A DNA stretch of 64,000 bases. It comes from Owenia fusiformis (taxonomy: Eukaryota; Annelida; Polychaeta; Sabellida; Oweniidae). The notes under the pieces are model-generated. The model saw nothing but the letters and a program-made list of their open reading frames with translations, was not told the origin of the DNA and ran no database searches. This document shows positions 1 through 11,466 of the stretch, piece by piece (within the stretch, counting starts at the first letter, position 1; each line of letters starts with the position of its first letter). The position numbers and the translations under genes were made by a program. The DNA lies in NCBI GenBank assembly GCA_903813345.2, contig CAIIXF020000001.1:59506270-59570269 (forward strand). The letters are read 5' to 3'.

Positions 1-597
1 TAAAAAAAACTTTGGTTGAAAAGGACGGGTGTCATTAAGGGCCCTTTTTAGCCCCCAAAGATATCTGATAATAATGCATATCATATTGAAGAAAAATCAT
101 TTGTGCTTTATAGAAATACAATTTCAGCGAATTTTGACTTTTGATGTTTACACAACAGTCATTTAAAGATCATATACCATTTTTGGTGTTTTTACAAAAA
201 ATTCTTTATTTATTGTTGTCTAAGTAAATAGTATATAAATATTAACCAATATAAATATGTTAAAATGTAGTATATGAAATACTGAAGAAAAGATACGATT
301 AAAATTATTTTCATGGAATAGCACATAGGGCAATATTGACAAAATGCAAATGCTATTTTGGTAGGTTCTTGGCTAGCAATGGGTACATTTCAATTGTGAC
401 TGTAATGGATTACTATTGACTTTTATCAACATCACAGGGCAACATTTAAGCAACTTAAATACAAGGAAAATCAAAGATTTCCTCTCGTTTCTAAAACGAG
501 GAACAAAAGCATGAATTCAAGGAAAATAAATGATGGCCTGTGCCAAAATATATAACATATGAGAAAGTTGTGGCACAGTAAAGGATATGTATAGGAT
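1..597. other. Intergenic AT-rich DNA
   Basis: No coding, RNA or clear repeat signal was found. Composition is strongly A+T and all frames are broken by frequent stops. Confidence 0.5.
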
Positions 598-635
598 ATC
601 ATATGATTTTAAATGATTTTATCTTTATCTCCGAG

Positions 636-692
636 TTGATATCAATATCTTGCCAAGTTAGCATAGCGAATTAGCGCAGATATTGATATCAA
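636..692. repeat. GATATC foldback, copy 1
   Basis: A perfect 15-bp stem, TTGATATCAATATCT at 636-650, pairs with its reverse complement at 678-692. Flanking text (a GAGTTGATATC entry, a GATAAACA-type exit) recurs in the hairpins at 3111, 7588 and 8640. I read this as one member of a small family of non-autonomous foldbacks. No flanking duplication is clear. Confidence 0.6.
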
Positions 693-878
693 TGAGTTGG
701 ATAAACACAATATCACGAAAATTCATTGGATGTTCTATTTTTCCCATAGTTCACCACTAAAACTAAACAAAGCATATCAAAACAATATCCATTCATTAAT
801 TCATCCCCGTGATGTCATGAAATCACTATGTAACAAAACACATCATATTGGTGGTAGTTTTGAAATCCCTGCCAAAAG

Positions 879-919
879 GTGATATCTGTGAAATATTTTC
901 CGTATTCCACAGATATCAC
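879..919. repeat. Short GATATC hairpin
   Basis: A 12-bp perfect stem, GTGATATCTGTG at 879-890 with its complement at 908-919, encloses a 17-base loop. It shares the GTGATATC core with the other foldbacks in the first 11 kb. Confidence 0.55.
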
Positions 920-953
920 TTTTCCATGCATTTGCAAAATATCATAAATATGT

Positions 954-1137
954 CAGAAACAAGTCAAATTCTTTACTTCAGAGAATATTTTTAATTTATT
1001 GAGACTTTCGACTAATATCCCTTAGTCTTTTTCAAAATATAACAGCATGTATACATTTATGTGACGTCATAAACAGACAATGAAAGTCTCAATAAATTAA
1101 AAATATTCTCTGAAGTAAAGAATTTGACTTGTTTCTG
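954..1137. repeat. Perfect 56-bp inverted repeat
   Basis: Bases 954-1009 and 1082-1137 are exact reverse complements over 56 bp, with a 72-base spacer that includes a TGACGTCA site. Perfect arms suggest recent origin or gene conversion between them. The arms carry no coding content. It could be a young MITE or a source of hairpin RNA; no target duplication was recognised. Confidence 0.85.
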
Positions 1138-3110
1138 ATATATTAACCAGAGAGATGAACTTACATAGAACTATCATAAATATGTTTTCATGTTACCTAA
1201 CAGAGTGGAACAGAGTTCAACTATGGGATAAAGAATAAAAAATAGGTACATAATTGAATTACCACTCCAAAAATATTAAATATGAGGGTTTAAAGAAAGA
1301 ATATTGAATATGAGATTCAAAAAGACAAGTGGCCTCATGTCTCACATTACCCAAACCCCAGATCCTCGATGTCATATATACTTATACACTGTACATCAAT
1401 GTTATTTACTGGGAGGATTAAATATGGAGTGTATAGCAATGGTCAATACGATATTTCCAGATGGATATTTTAAACCTAGAAGCGGAACCCAAACTCAGTC
1501 ATGACATAGGAGCTAACTTTTGCAATTAATAGAAACTTGTTTTTTATTATATTTTTGTGTTCTATATTTGAGATGAAATAATATGAGATTCATTTCTACA
1601 AGAGGATGGAACGAATATGAACTTGTATATTGAACTATACTCCTTTTCTGAATAAACAGAACAACATTGTATCCAAGCCAATTAAGAAAACCAAGGCCAA
1701 TGAGTGTAATTTATGCCCAGTTAAACTAACACAATAACAACTTTTTGTCTGGACTCACTTATGTAAGAATAAATTGTATTACTGTTTACTGCATTAAATG
1801 TCAAGTATACTATCTGTATTTAATTTCAAATGCCTATCTCACTTATCGAAGGTATACAAGAAATGTTATTTTGAAACAAATTCAGCACAACCAAAACCAT
1901 GTCCACATAATATAACAAATCCAAGATGGCTGCCACAATTTTAGATCCATGCACATGTGAAGAAGTTAGAAATACACATGGTCCACAAGTTCCATCCCCA
2001 ATAAAATGGAAAGTTTAAGGTTTTCACACATATCAACTCTATTCCTATATACTTTATATTTGTGGTAAGGCTTGTGATCTAGGTAAACTTAGCATGTTCA
2101 TGTACCTCCTATCCTCTGAAGCTAAAAACAGAAATAGTGACTTCAATTGAGAAAAATGAATCTTATGGGCTCCATATACATTTTGAGTGGCTGTCCGGCT
2201 AAAGTTAGATACTACTGATAATCTGAGATTGAAAATTATGTCAAGTTTAGTCCTCAGCCTCTCAAAACGGATAACTTCGAGGTAATTGTGTTGTTACTGC
2301 AAAAACCTCTATTTCTTCATCACAAATCTACCATCTTTTGCATCTGTCAAAACCCTTCATTTCATGTTAATTTTCAGACTTTTGCTTGTGCCATCATTAA
2401 ATATATATATTCAACTTGTTATTCAGAATATTTTAAGAACTTTTCATGAATTTTTTTATTTTCACACTTTTGAAAAAATGACTAAGTCAGAGAATGGCCT
2501 CTTAATGGCATGTCCCCTTTCTTTTGGTGAAAATCAAAATCATTTTTTTCTCAAAGTTCCATGAATTCGACTCGGTTTGATGGTTGTTTTATAGAGAACT
2601 GAGGGCATAATAATTCAAGCCGTAGCCACAGTTAGTTAGTAAAGATCAATAAGTCCTCCTTTTTGATAGTTGACCCCTTAAGATGACAGTTCATATCTAA
2701 AAACGTAGTAAGAATCATTTTATAAAAAACTACTATAAGTTTAGCATATTTTTTAAATATAAAAACGATTCATTGATACCATTTACATCACCAATATTGA
2801 AGAAACAATTTAAAAACGTTGATGTTCTGATTACAATTGTTTGTATTTTAAAGAAAAATAACGTCAGATTTATAGCTAAAAGACCTAAACATACATTCAA
2901 AATCCATATCCTATAATTTTCTTTAGCATTGTGTTCTCAAAATTGTAAAAAGGGGATTTAGTTTTTAATATTTTTGACCCCTACTAATGACACGCATAAT
3001 CCAGTCGAAAAGCCCGAAGAAAATTGAACGGCTGTAATAATAAAACAACAATACTGGACATGTGTGGGTTATGTAAATATTAGGTAAAAATATCGCTGCA
3101 ATATATACAG
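1138..3110. other. Intergenic AT-rich DNA
   Basis: About 2 kb without a supportable gene. The open frames here are short and of low-complexity composition. A weak resemblance between GTGTCATTA near position 30 and near 2990 (inverted) might mark the ends of an old element, but it is too short to call. Confidence 0.45.
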
Positions 3111-3250
3111 AATATCACATCATTTTGAGTGATATCATTTTTATCGCCGAGTTGATAGCAAATATCAACACGAGTGAGCGAAGCGAATGAGTGTTGATAT
3201 TTGATATCTACGAGGCGATAAAATGATATCACGAGAAATTATGTGATATT
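3111..3250. repeat. GATATC foldback, copy 2
   Basis: Outer arms AATATCACAT (3111-3120) and ATGTGATATT (3241-3250) enclose a longer imperfect stem, GTGATATCATTTTTATCG from 3129 pairing with CGATAAAATGATATCAC up to 3232. The loop is CG-containing. It is followed by TTTATCCCATG, a phrase that also follows other copies. A further degenerate relative lies at about 3586-3690. Confidence 0.65.
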
Positions 3251-3860
3251 GGGTTTATCCCATGATTACAATCACCTTGTGATGTTCTAATCCAATTTCC
3301 AGGACATTGGCAGACAATATAAACTAGAAATTAGAATATCAATTGAATATTTGAAACACTTTATTTTAACAATTAAAAGTAAATAACATGAACGTGATAT
3401 AGTTCGTCATAAATACCATTTTTTAATCGTTAGTTAGCAGCCTTCTAATCAAATTATATACACAATCGTAATTCAATACACCAATGAAACTTAAAGAGAA
3501 TAAATTAACGGACCTATTAACTCAAAAGAGAATAAATTATCTGACCTAATTTCCAACAATATTGTGGCGCGAAATGCAAATGTGATATCACACGGATATG
3601 CGTGAGATAAACGATATCACACGCATTTGAGTTTGATAAACGATTTTCTGGAAAATATCACACGGATTTCAATAATATCAGAAATATCAATAGCTGTTAT
3701 TGTACAGATAACACATTAATCGTGGGATAAATTGTATTACCAGCTCCTTTATTAATCTATAACCTTGTAACGTCTGGTTGAAAGGAATCAAAACCAAAAG
3801 TTACAATTTCTAGATCAAGGTTTTATTTCCAAATTATGTAGCCGTCGTGACCTTCTTAAT

Positions 3861-4193
3861 TCATTGAATAAGAACGAAGATTGCAGTTTCATATGGATGT
3901 TCAACGCAAAGGTTGCGTGAGACGTGGCTACTTAGAGCTTCTATATCAGCAAATTGGTGGAAAACAGTCTCCCATTGAGCTCTATATTGTTTTATAGCAT
4001 GCATCCCATTCAAGTTTATCCAATAAAATTGTATTTTAATGGACTCTATTGTTGCATAACAGTTTGCACTATAAGGAGGAAGTAGACTCAAGTGGTTTGT
4101 ATTGTTATGCCGAACGCCAACAAGATTCCATAGTTCATTCTTTATATTCGTGTGTAAAATAATGATGAGCTTATGGCTTGCATTAATCACCAA
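3861..4193 (-). pseudogene. Possible DDE transposase fragment
   Basis: A 110-residue minus-strand open frame carries LSLLPPYSA at about residues 36-44, followed by an IES-IK stretch. This recalls the LPPYSPxLNPIE block around the last catalytic acid of Tc1/IS630-type transposases. The LNPIE part is not preserved and no upstream catalytic aspartates are visible nearby, so it would be a fragment if real. A chance match remains quite possible. Confidence 0.22.
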
Positions 4194-5250
4194 CGCTCGT
4201 TGTCAGAATTGATTTGTTTATCACAGTTTAATTGAAATGTGGATATCTGCTTCAACTCATGTTATCATCAACATTATACGATTAGATTTAAGATTTATAC
4301 ATATCAGCGGTTTATACTTTTCAAGGCTGTGACATGAGAACTATTCGTATGCACAAAGCCATCTTGTATGTATGTCTTTGTCTATGTATTCGTATATATT
4401 TACCAAGAATCGTTTCTTTCAGTTTGGAAGTTATTTGTTCACCAGGTCATTTGAAATCGATGTATCTCATTTGTCCCCTAGCCACGTGATTGGGAGGCAA
4501 TCCTAGGTTGGACATCTCAAATAAAAGTCTTAATTAGTTAACTTAACTGATTACATCTAGCGTAAAAGGGACTCTCTCAATTATTACTGGTTCTGATTAG
4601 ATAATTCCCCACAATTTCATCTCAGACAAGACCAACTAAGAACTTGTGAGGGAATTTCCCATTTCCCGATATCTTATGTGTGTTAAAAAAACTAAAGGAT
4701 CTTCCGCGTATTTAACATCCTTTTTATTGCAATAAAAGCGTTGGTAAGCATACAATTTTGGTTTCTCCCTCCACCATCCCCATGACAACCACCTGTATGT
4801 TTTAGGCTTTTTAAATACCCCAACTAATTAATAGCGCTTAACCACATCCTTTTAGTTTTTAATTTAAGATAACGTAAGTGTCTGCTTTGGTATAAACCAA
4901 AGACAATAAGATTAGACTCCGATTTCACGTAAATTCTATTTCAAGTTTATGTGGTAATACGACAATACGTAGCAGCAATGTCTACTAGATAAAAATATAT
5001 GTTGCGTATACAAACGTCAAATATAAGAATCTGATAATTAAAAATTGAAAATGAAAAACTAGATTAATATGTACGTATGTTAAAAATTGAGATGAAAAAA
5101 TGTTGGTGAAAACGGAACTGATGGGAATGAATCCTGATGATAAGATATAATTGCTCTTTTCGAGAGGGAAACAAAGCAACAAAAAAATAATGATTTCAAA
5201 TCAGGTAACGGTTTTTACCAGCAAAGCAATGCTTTCGCCACGTGTTCTCA
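4194..5250. other. Intergenic DNA
   Basis: No gene or clear repeat. A+T-rich with short unrelated open frames. Confidence 0.45.
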
Positions 5251-5256
5251 TTGCTT

Positions 5257-5515
5257 AGTGAATATGGCATACTCCCCGCGGAATATGATATACTACATAT
5301 TTCATGAAATATACGGTAAACACGTTTTAAATATATTAAGTTTATCATATTCCGCAGGTGAATATGCCATATCCACTAGCCAATGAGATACAATACGGTA
5401 AACACGTGTATGTATTCCGCAGGGAATATGCCATATGGCATCTATCTGAGTATGACATTTTCACCTGTATCGCAAATACAGCCGACCTAAATAGATGGCA
5501 TATTCCGCGTAACAA
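5257..5515. repeat. GAATATGCCATAT motif cluster
   Basis: The motif GAATATG(C/G)CATA recurs in both orientations at roughly 5260, 5280, 5350, 5370, 5428 and 5505, often beside CCGCGG or TCCGCAGG. The string ACGGTAAACACGT occurs twice (about 5313 and 5396). It looks like a decayed set of short inverted and direct repeats. Two overlapping opposite-strand open frames are side effects of this symmetry and not genes. Confidence 0.4.
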
Positions 5516-5723
5516 GCATCGGGCATTCTCATCAATGCAGCTTGAAAAATAAGGAATCAAGAATAGAGCATAACCTTAGACAGCCCAATTAGAACTCTTA
5601 CATAGTATCTAGGTCAAAAATGCCTTAAGAATGACTCAAACGCACTCGTGGCTATAGCGCACCTGCAGATACTAATAATTGAGCTATAATTGAAAGTTAG
5701 CTCCTTCCACCTGCCAACACTAT

Positions 5724-6260
5724 CACTGGTGATCCACTCGATTACGCTGGTTACCAAAACGGTTCGTTTTGGTAACAAAATGTCGGAACATCCGGAAGGT
5801 ACGATTTTTCTCGTTTCCTTATTTTACACGTTGTAGGCAGAATTCCCACGACATTTTTAACACAAACGTGTATCAGTACCATATGTTTAAGAAATTGTAC
5901 ATATTTGCGAACAAATAGTTCAGAAGACAACAGAATCGTCGATTTTCTTTCCTCACTTAAGTTACATAAACGGTTTGGGTTAAAAGTGCAGATCTTAACT
6001 GTTTTTCGAAAAACCGTTTATGTAACTTAAGTGAGGAAGTAAATCGACGATTCTGTTGTCCTCTGATCTATTTTTTCGCAAACATGTACATTTTCTAAAA
6101 CATATGATACTGATGCACGTTGTGAGAAAAAACGTCGTGGGAATTCTGCCTACAACGCGTGAAATAAGGAAAAAAGAAAAATCGTGCCTTCGACGGTCTG
6201 ACATTTTGTTACCAAAACGGTTCGTTTCGGTAACCAGCGTAATCGAGTGGATCACCAGTG
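5724..6260. mobile_element. 537-bp foldback transposon with 5-bp target duplication
   Basis: Two arms of about 245 bp (5724 to about 5976, and about 6011 to 6260) are imperfect reverse complements around a short centre. The ends read CACTGGTGATCCACTCG and its complement. ACTAT lies immediately outside both ends (5719-5723 and 6261-6265), a 5-bp target-site duplication. No transposase is encoded, so it is a non-autonomous MITE or foldback element. The superfamily is not assigned. Confidence 0.88.
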
Positions 6261-6580
6261 ACTATGCCATCATGATACATACAAAACAAGCGGCACATAG
6301 AGAATACCAAATAATATGAGTAATCGTCATAGAAACGTTGGGAATGGGTTTGATTGATCGGTCCCTTCTACTGGTACTGGAATATAACAATTATCGTGAA
6401 AGTCATTTTTTAAAAACTCGTTATGTATTTGATGGGTCTGCCACAAGAGCCATTTGTATATGCCAGGTTTCCTGTATGGCCGATTGTACAAGAATTTGCA
6501 ATACGTCAGGATCATATATCTTTGGTTCCTGTCAACGAAACTCTTTTTGAATTCGAAAAGTGTATTCGTTGTAATAGCTT

Positions 6581-6808
6581 CAGGCCTGAGCCAGGATTTG
6601 ACAAGAGGGGGGGGGGGGGGGGGGGGGTTCAATTTTCAAAAATTTCCAGGGGGGGTTCACATTTGACAATTTTGCCCCAAAGATGGCTAAAATCACTTGA
6701 AAAGTGCTCAAAATGGTGAAAAACTGCATGATTTTGAAAGAATTTTTGGCCAGGGGGGGGGGGGGGGGGTCGCCCGAACCCTGCGAACCCCCCCTGGCTA
6801 CGGGCCTG
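6581..6808. mobile_element. Poly-G inverted-repeat element
   Basis: The terminal sequences CAGGCCTGAGCCAGG (left) and the complement of CAGGCCCGTAGCCAGG (right) bound a 228-bp unit with two long G tracts, at about 6605-6627 and 6755-6770. GCTT occurs just outside both ends, a possible 4-bp duplication. Proline-rich open frames here are simply read-through of the G/C tracts. Related poly-G elements with such ends are common in invertebrate genomes; I do not assign a family. Confidence 0.65.
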
Positions 6809-6829
6809 GCTTCCACGGACCTCCACCAG

Positions 6830-7587
6830 ATTTTCGTCCCGTTGTTCTCTACTGTTAATTAATAATCATTTCATACTGATGTTATCTACCAAGAGGTGAC
6901 ATCTTCCTGGGTAACAGTGTTAACTTCTTTAGTTTCTATTTCATATATTCCTTTTTGATCTTTATACCCTCTGGAACAGACGTCGCATGTGTAGTCAAAA
7001 TTAAGAATAAAGAGCCCAGGCGCCATCCAAGAACGATACATACACGGTGTCTTGGAATTCCATCATTCACGAGGGATTTCAGTGGACTCATGTTCGCTTT
7101 GCTACTTTGCAAATTAAAACACTGCAAGCGTATTTTAATTAAATAAATGAACACATGCTGTGATGATTAATGTTCTATCCAAGATTTTATGCGTAGCTCA
7201 ACTCCCGAGTTGTGAAAGGTATTATCTAATACCCAGAACTACTTATTTTGTTTTGGACATAATTGAACGGAATAACGACGGACTGAGTCTAGGGCGTCCA
7301 TGAATTTCTTAAAATGACCGAAAAGACTTCATGCAAATAGTAACTAAGATTCAATCCGTTCGCATTCCATTTCGATTTTGGCCGCACTTCCGGAGGAGGA
7401 ATTTGGCATGTCCACCTCTTGAGAGGCCAGCGATTTGTATACTATACAGATCGATATTGCTAAAGATGGCTCAAACTTTAGGTTTCATAATGCTGTTATT
7501 CAATGGTAACTATAGTTTCTCTTCACAAGGAAATATATACAGAATGTATGTGTGCAGAATATGACAAATACAATACACATTGGATAT
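6830..7587. other. Intergenic DNA
   Basis: No gene recognised. Short open frames on both strands at about 6940-7150 overlap each other and match nothing I know. Confidence 0.4.
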
Positions 7588-7669
7588 CCTATAATTTTGA
7601 TTGATATCATTTTTATCCACGAGTTGATATCAAAGAGTGGATTAAAATGATATCACAAAAATTCATAGG
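7588..7669. repeat. GATATC foldback, copy 3
   Basis: An imperfect 33-bp stem (7588-7620 with 7637-7669) is built on CCTATAATTTTGATTGATAT and its near complement. It adjoins the long inverted repeat that begins at 7707. Its right-arm text GAGTGGATTAAAATGA reappears at the junctions of the 732-bp tandem copies. Confidence 0.7.
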
Positions 7670-7706
7670 ATTCATTCATCACGTGACGGCCGAAATAACC
7701 AATAAC

Positions 7707-8579
7707 ACTCCCCTCCAGAAGTTTGGCAACCTTAGCTCCCCCATTGAACTACGTGTTAAAGCCTCTTTACATCTGAATTTTTATTTACTTAACAGGCGAT
7801 GAAATAACTTATAATATTGATGGAAACGTAACTTGACTTTATTTCCAATACCTCCAAATGTTATCAATTTTTTCCTCAATTGCAATAGGTCGAAAATTGA
7901 TGATAAATTTGATGAATTTTTGAAAATTGTCATTCCCATGTACATCCAATGGGAAATGGAGGGTTCGGGGCAAATCAGAAATCATGATATCTTTTCAGTA
8001 AAAGATTCAGCAAAAATATTTTTATATAGAAAACCGAATTGTCTACCTTTTTGTACACTAAGTGCTTAGTTCATTTGATGAATACTAAAGTTACAGCGCT
8101 TCAAATTCATTTTTGAAAATACTTTTTCGCCTCCTGTGTTATTTCAATGAGAGAGTTTTTTTGAAAAACAATTTTGACTTTAGAGCCCTATAACTTTGTT
8201 GAACCTGAAGAAACATATCAATTTTTTGTTAAATAAAGTTAGCAAATTCAATTTCCTGCCTAACTCGTATTTTTTGCAAGGACTCGGAGGGATGGATATT
8301 ATGTCATATTACTTGCGGCAAACCTACCATTTCCCATTACTTAACATGGGAATGTCGATACTCAAAAATTCATCAAATTTATCATCAATTTTCGACTTAT
8401 TGTAACTGAGGAAAAAAATTGAGAAAATTTGGAGGTATTGAAAATAAAGTCAAATTACGTTTCCATCAATAGTATAAGTATTTTCATTGCAGGTTAAGTA
8501 AATAAAAATTCAACAGTAAAGAGGCTTTAACACGTAGTTCAATGGAGGAGCTAAGGTTGCCAAACTTATGGAGGGGAGT
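7707..8579. mobile_element. Long inverted repeat, 253-bp arms
   Basis: Bases 7707-7959 and 8327-8579 are diverged reverse complements, beginning ACTCCCCTCC and ending GGAGGGGAGT. The spacer of about 370 bp holds GAATTGTCTACCTTTTTG and a TTTTGACTTTAGAGCCC segment. No transposase is seen, so it looks like a non-autonomous element. The spacer and right arm are then repeated downstream as a tandem array while the left arm is not. Confidence 0.75.
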
Positions 8580-10212
8580 TTATCTGTAATTTTGACGGGT
8601 GTTTTCAAATCCGTGGAAAATAGGAATATCCTATGGTTTTGAAAAAATATCATTGATATCCATGAGTGGATATAATTGATATAGGATTGTCCGTTTATCC
8701 CATGGGAAATCAACATCAGCGAAACAAAATTTGAAAAAATGTTGAAAGAGTGGATTAAAATGAAAACCGAATTGTCTACCTTTTTGTACACTAAGTGCTT
8801 AGTTTATTTGATGAATACTAAAGTTACAGCGCTTCAAATTCATTTTTGAAAATACTTTTCGCCTCCTGTGTTATTTCAATGAGAGAGTTTTTTTGAAAAA
8901 CAATTTTGACTTTAGAGCCCTATAACTTTGTTGAACCTGAAGAAACATATAATTTTTTTGTTAAATAAAGTTAGCAAATTCAATTGCCTGCCCAACTCGT
9001 ATTTTTTGCAAGGACTCGGAGGGATGGATATTACGTCATATTACTTGTGGCAAACCTACCATTTCCCATTACTTAACATGGGAATGTCGATATTCAAAAA
9101 TTCATCAAATTTATCATCAATTTTCGACTTATTGTAACTGAGGAAAAAAATTGAGAAAATTTGGAGGTATTGAAAATAAAGTCAAATTACGTTTCCATCA
9201 ATAGTATAAGTATTTTCATTGCAGGTTAAGTAAATAAAAATTCAACAGTAAAGAGGCTTTAACACGTAGTTCAATGGAGGAGCTAAGGTTGCCAAACTTA
9301 TGGAGGGGAGTTTATCTGTAATTTTGACGGGTGTTTTCAAATCCGTGGAAAATAGGAATATCCTATGGTTTTGAAAAAATATCATTGATATCCATGAGTG
9401 GATATAATTGATATAGGATTGTCCGTTTATCCCATGGGAAATCAACATCAGCGAAACAAAATTTGAAAAAATGTTGAAAGAGTGGATTAAAATGAAAACC
9501 GAATTGTCTACCTTTTTGTACACTAAGTGCTTAGTTTATTTGATGAATACTAAAGTTACAGCGCTTCAAATTCATTTTTGAAAATACTTTTCGCCTCCTG
9601 TGTTATTTCAATGAGAGAGTTTTTTTGAAAAACAATTTTGACTTTAGAGCCCTATAACTTTGTTGAACCTGAAGAAACATATAATTTTTTTGTTAAATAA
9701 AGTTAGCAAATTCAATTGCCTGCCCAACTCGTATTTTTTGCAAGGACTCGGAGGGATGGATATTACGTCATATTACTTGTGGCAAACCTACCATTTCCCA
9801 TTACTTAACATGGGAATGTCGATATTCAAAAATTCATCAAATTTATCATCAATTTTCGACTTATTGTAACCGAGGAAAGAAATTGAGAAAATTTGGAGGT
9901 ATTGGAAATAAAGTCAAATTACGTTTCCATCAATAGTATAAGTATTTTCATTGCAGGTTAAGTAAATAAAAATTCAAAAGTAAAGAGGCTTTAACACGTA
10001 GTTCAATGGGGGAGCTAAGGTTGCCAAACTTATGGAGGGGAGTTTATATGTAATTTTGACGGGTGTTTTCAAATCCGTGGAAAATAGGAATATCCTATGG
10101 TTTTGAAAAAATATCATTGATATCCATAAGTGGATATAATTGATATAGGATTGTCCGTTTATCCCATGGGAAATCACCATCAGCGAAACAAAATTTGAAA
10201 AAATGTTGAAAA
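8029..10212. repeat. Three tandem 732-bp copies
   Basis: GAAAACCGAATTGTCTACC begins copies at 8029, 8762 and 9494, spaced 733 and 732 bp. Copies 2 and 3 are nearly identical; copy 1 differs at scattered sites. Copy 3 loses similarity near 10212 and passes into A-rich DNA. Each unit comprises the spacer and right arm of the long inverted repeat plus a GATATC foldback. The identical 69- and 93-residue open frames in each copy are repeats of repeat DNA, not a gene family. Confidence 0.92.
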
Positions 10213-10500
10213 ATTGGAAAAATTGAGGAAAAAGAATTATAGAAAATCGAGAAATAATTTAAACAAAAGTTCGAAAAATATTTGAAAAAATGAATTTGAA
10301 AAAAACATTTGAATTTTGAAATTTTTTTAATCCTGTAAAAAATTGAGGAAAAAGAATAAAAAAAAAACGAACAACAAATCAAACAAAAATTGAAAAAATA
10401 ATTTGAAACAAAACTTTGAAAAAAAAAATTTGAAGAAAATTGTGAAACTTTGAAATCGAAAAAAAAAATTTGAAAAAATTGAAACCATCGAATATAGCTT
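10213..10500. repeat. A-rich low-complexity tract
   Basis: Irregular GAAAAAATTGAAGA-type runs on the plus strand give a phenylalanine/serine-rich minus-strand open frame, which I regard as spurious. It looks like slippage-expanded sequence at the tail of the tandem array. Confidence 0.7.
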
Positions 10501-10525
10501 TTGAAATCATCGAATATCACTGTTG

Positions 10526-10569
10526 AAACCATCGAACATCACTTTCTAAGAAGTGATATTCGATGGTTT
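10526..10569. repeat. CATCGAATATCAC hairpin
   Basis: AAACCATCGAACATCACTT pairs with AAGTGATATTCGATGGTTT across a 5-6 base loop, with one internal mismatch. A direct half-copy lies just before it at about 10505-10520. It closes the GATATC-rich region. Confidence 0.7.
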
Positions 10570-11152
10570 GGGATTTTTTTGCTAAAATATGATATCTTGG
10601 TCACATATCAAATATATCTTCACGTGATATTCGATCTATATCCTTGCAACCATGGGGTAACACTTTATTATTAACCTTTTTATTAACTTTATTGACTATT
10701 TATTACAAACCGGGATCTGTACAAGATCTTTTGAATATCAATTCTATTCACTGTTTATTTCCCAGAGAAATCATGTTATTATGGGATAAAATACAATACA
10801 ACGCAGTGCGATACAATGCAATTGTCGTTCTCAATTTAACAACTGGATGACATTATCAGGTTAGGGAAGGTACGATTGTACTGCTTCTTTATAGAGGCGC
10901 ATTAGGAATTAATTCTAAAACAGTCCAAGAGAGAATGTTTAAATGTCAACCGTAATGAGAAGGTATAATCTAACAAAGCAGACAAGTCGCTGGATTAACT
11001 TGAATGAACTACATGGAGAAATTAGCAGATATTACTATGGATGTGTCTTTATTAGATACGACGGTAACCTAATTGCCATCGTGAGTTTCATAACAACTTC
11101 TGAGGGAATGTATAGGATGTCCGTAAAGTCACATTACATTTACAGGTACAAC
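10570..11152. other. Intergenic DNA
   Basis: No gene recognised; small open frames only. Confidence 0.4.
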
Positions 11153-11457
11153 CAAGGAGGATTGGCTCCCAGAGTGCACCACCGATATTCTGTCCCATAT
11201 ATGGGTATGTCGTAATACAAAATTCGAATTCAAACAGCCGCCATTTTGTTCACTTCAACATTTAAATCGTGAATTTTGGTCTTATTTCCAAACGAAAAAT
11301 TCCAAAACTCACAAGAAATGATCGAGATATTGGTTCGAATCTTTTGAACTGTTTATTTTGAATTTATAGTCGGTTTTAATTTCAGAAAATAACGACATTT
11401 CGACGTTTTCATTGTTGGAAAATATCGAGTTTCGATCCTGGGAGCCAATCCTCCTTG
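11153..11457. mobile_element. CAAGGAGGATTGGCTCCCAG MITE, copy A
   Basis: A 305-bp element with inverted ends CAAGGAGGATTGGCTCCCAG and its complement. It is flanked by an exact 9-bp duplication, AGGTACAAC, at 11144-11152 and 11458-11466. Copies B (22324), C (52245) and D (26288) share the ends, and B also shares most of the interior, including CAGCCGCCATTTTGTTC. A 9-bp duplication is typical of Mutator-like or Merlin-type transposons; with no transposase present the assignment stays open. Confidence 0.9.
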
Positions 11458-11466
11458 AGGTACAAC

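Noticed and set aside
1-3000. A 3-kb element bounded by GTGTCATTA near positions 30 and 2990
   Set aside because: The match is about nine bases plus scattered similarity, and the left end is at the window edge.
8196-10532. Repeated 69- and 93-residue open frames suggesting a small gene family
   Set aside because: They are carried on tandem 732-bp transposon-derived units and have T/A-driven composition.
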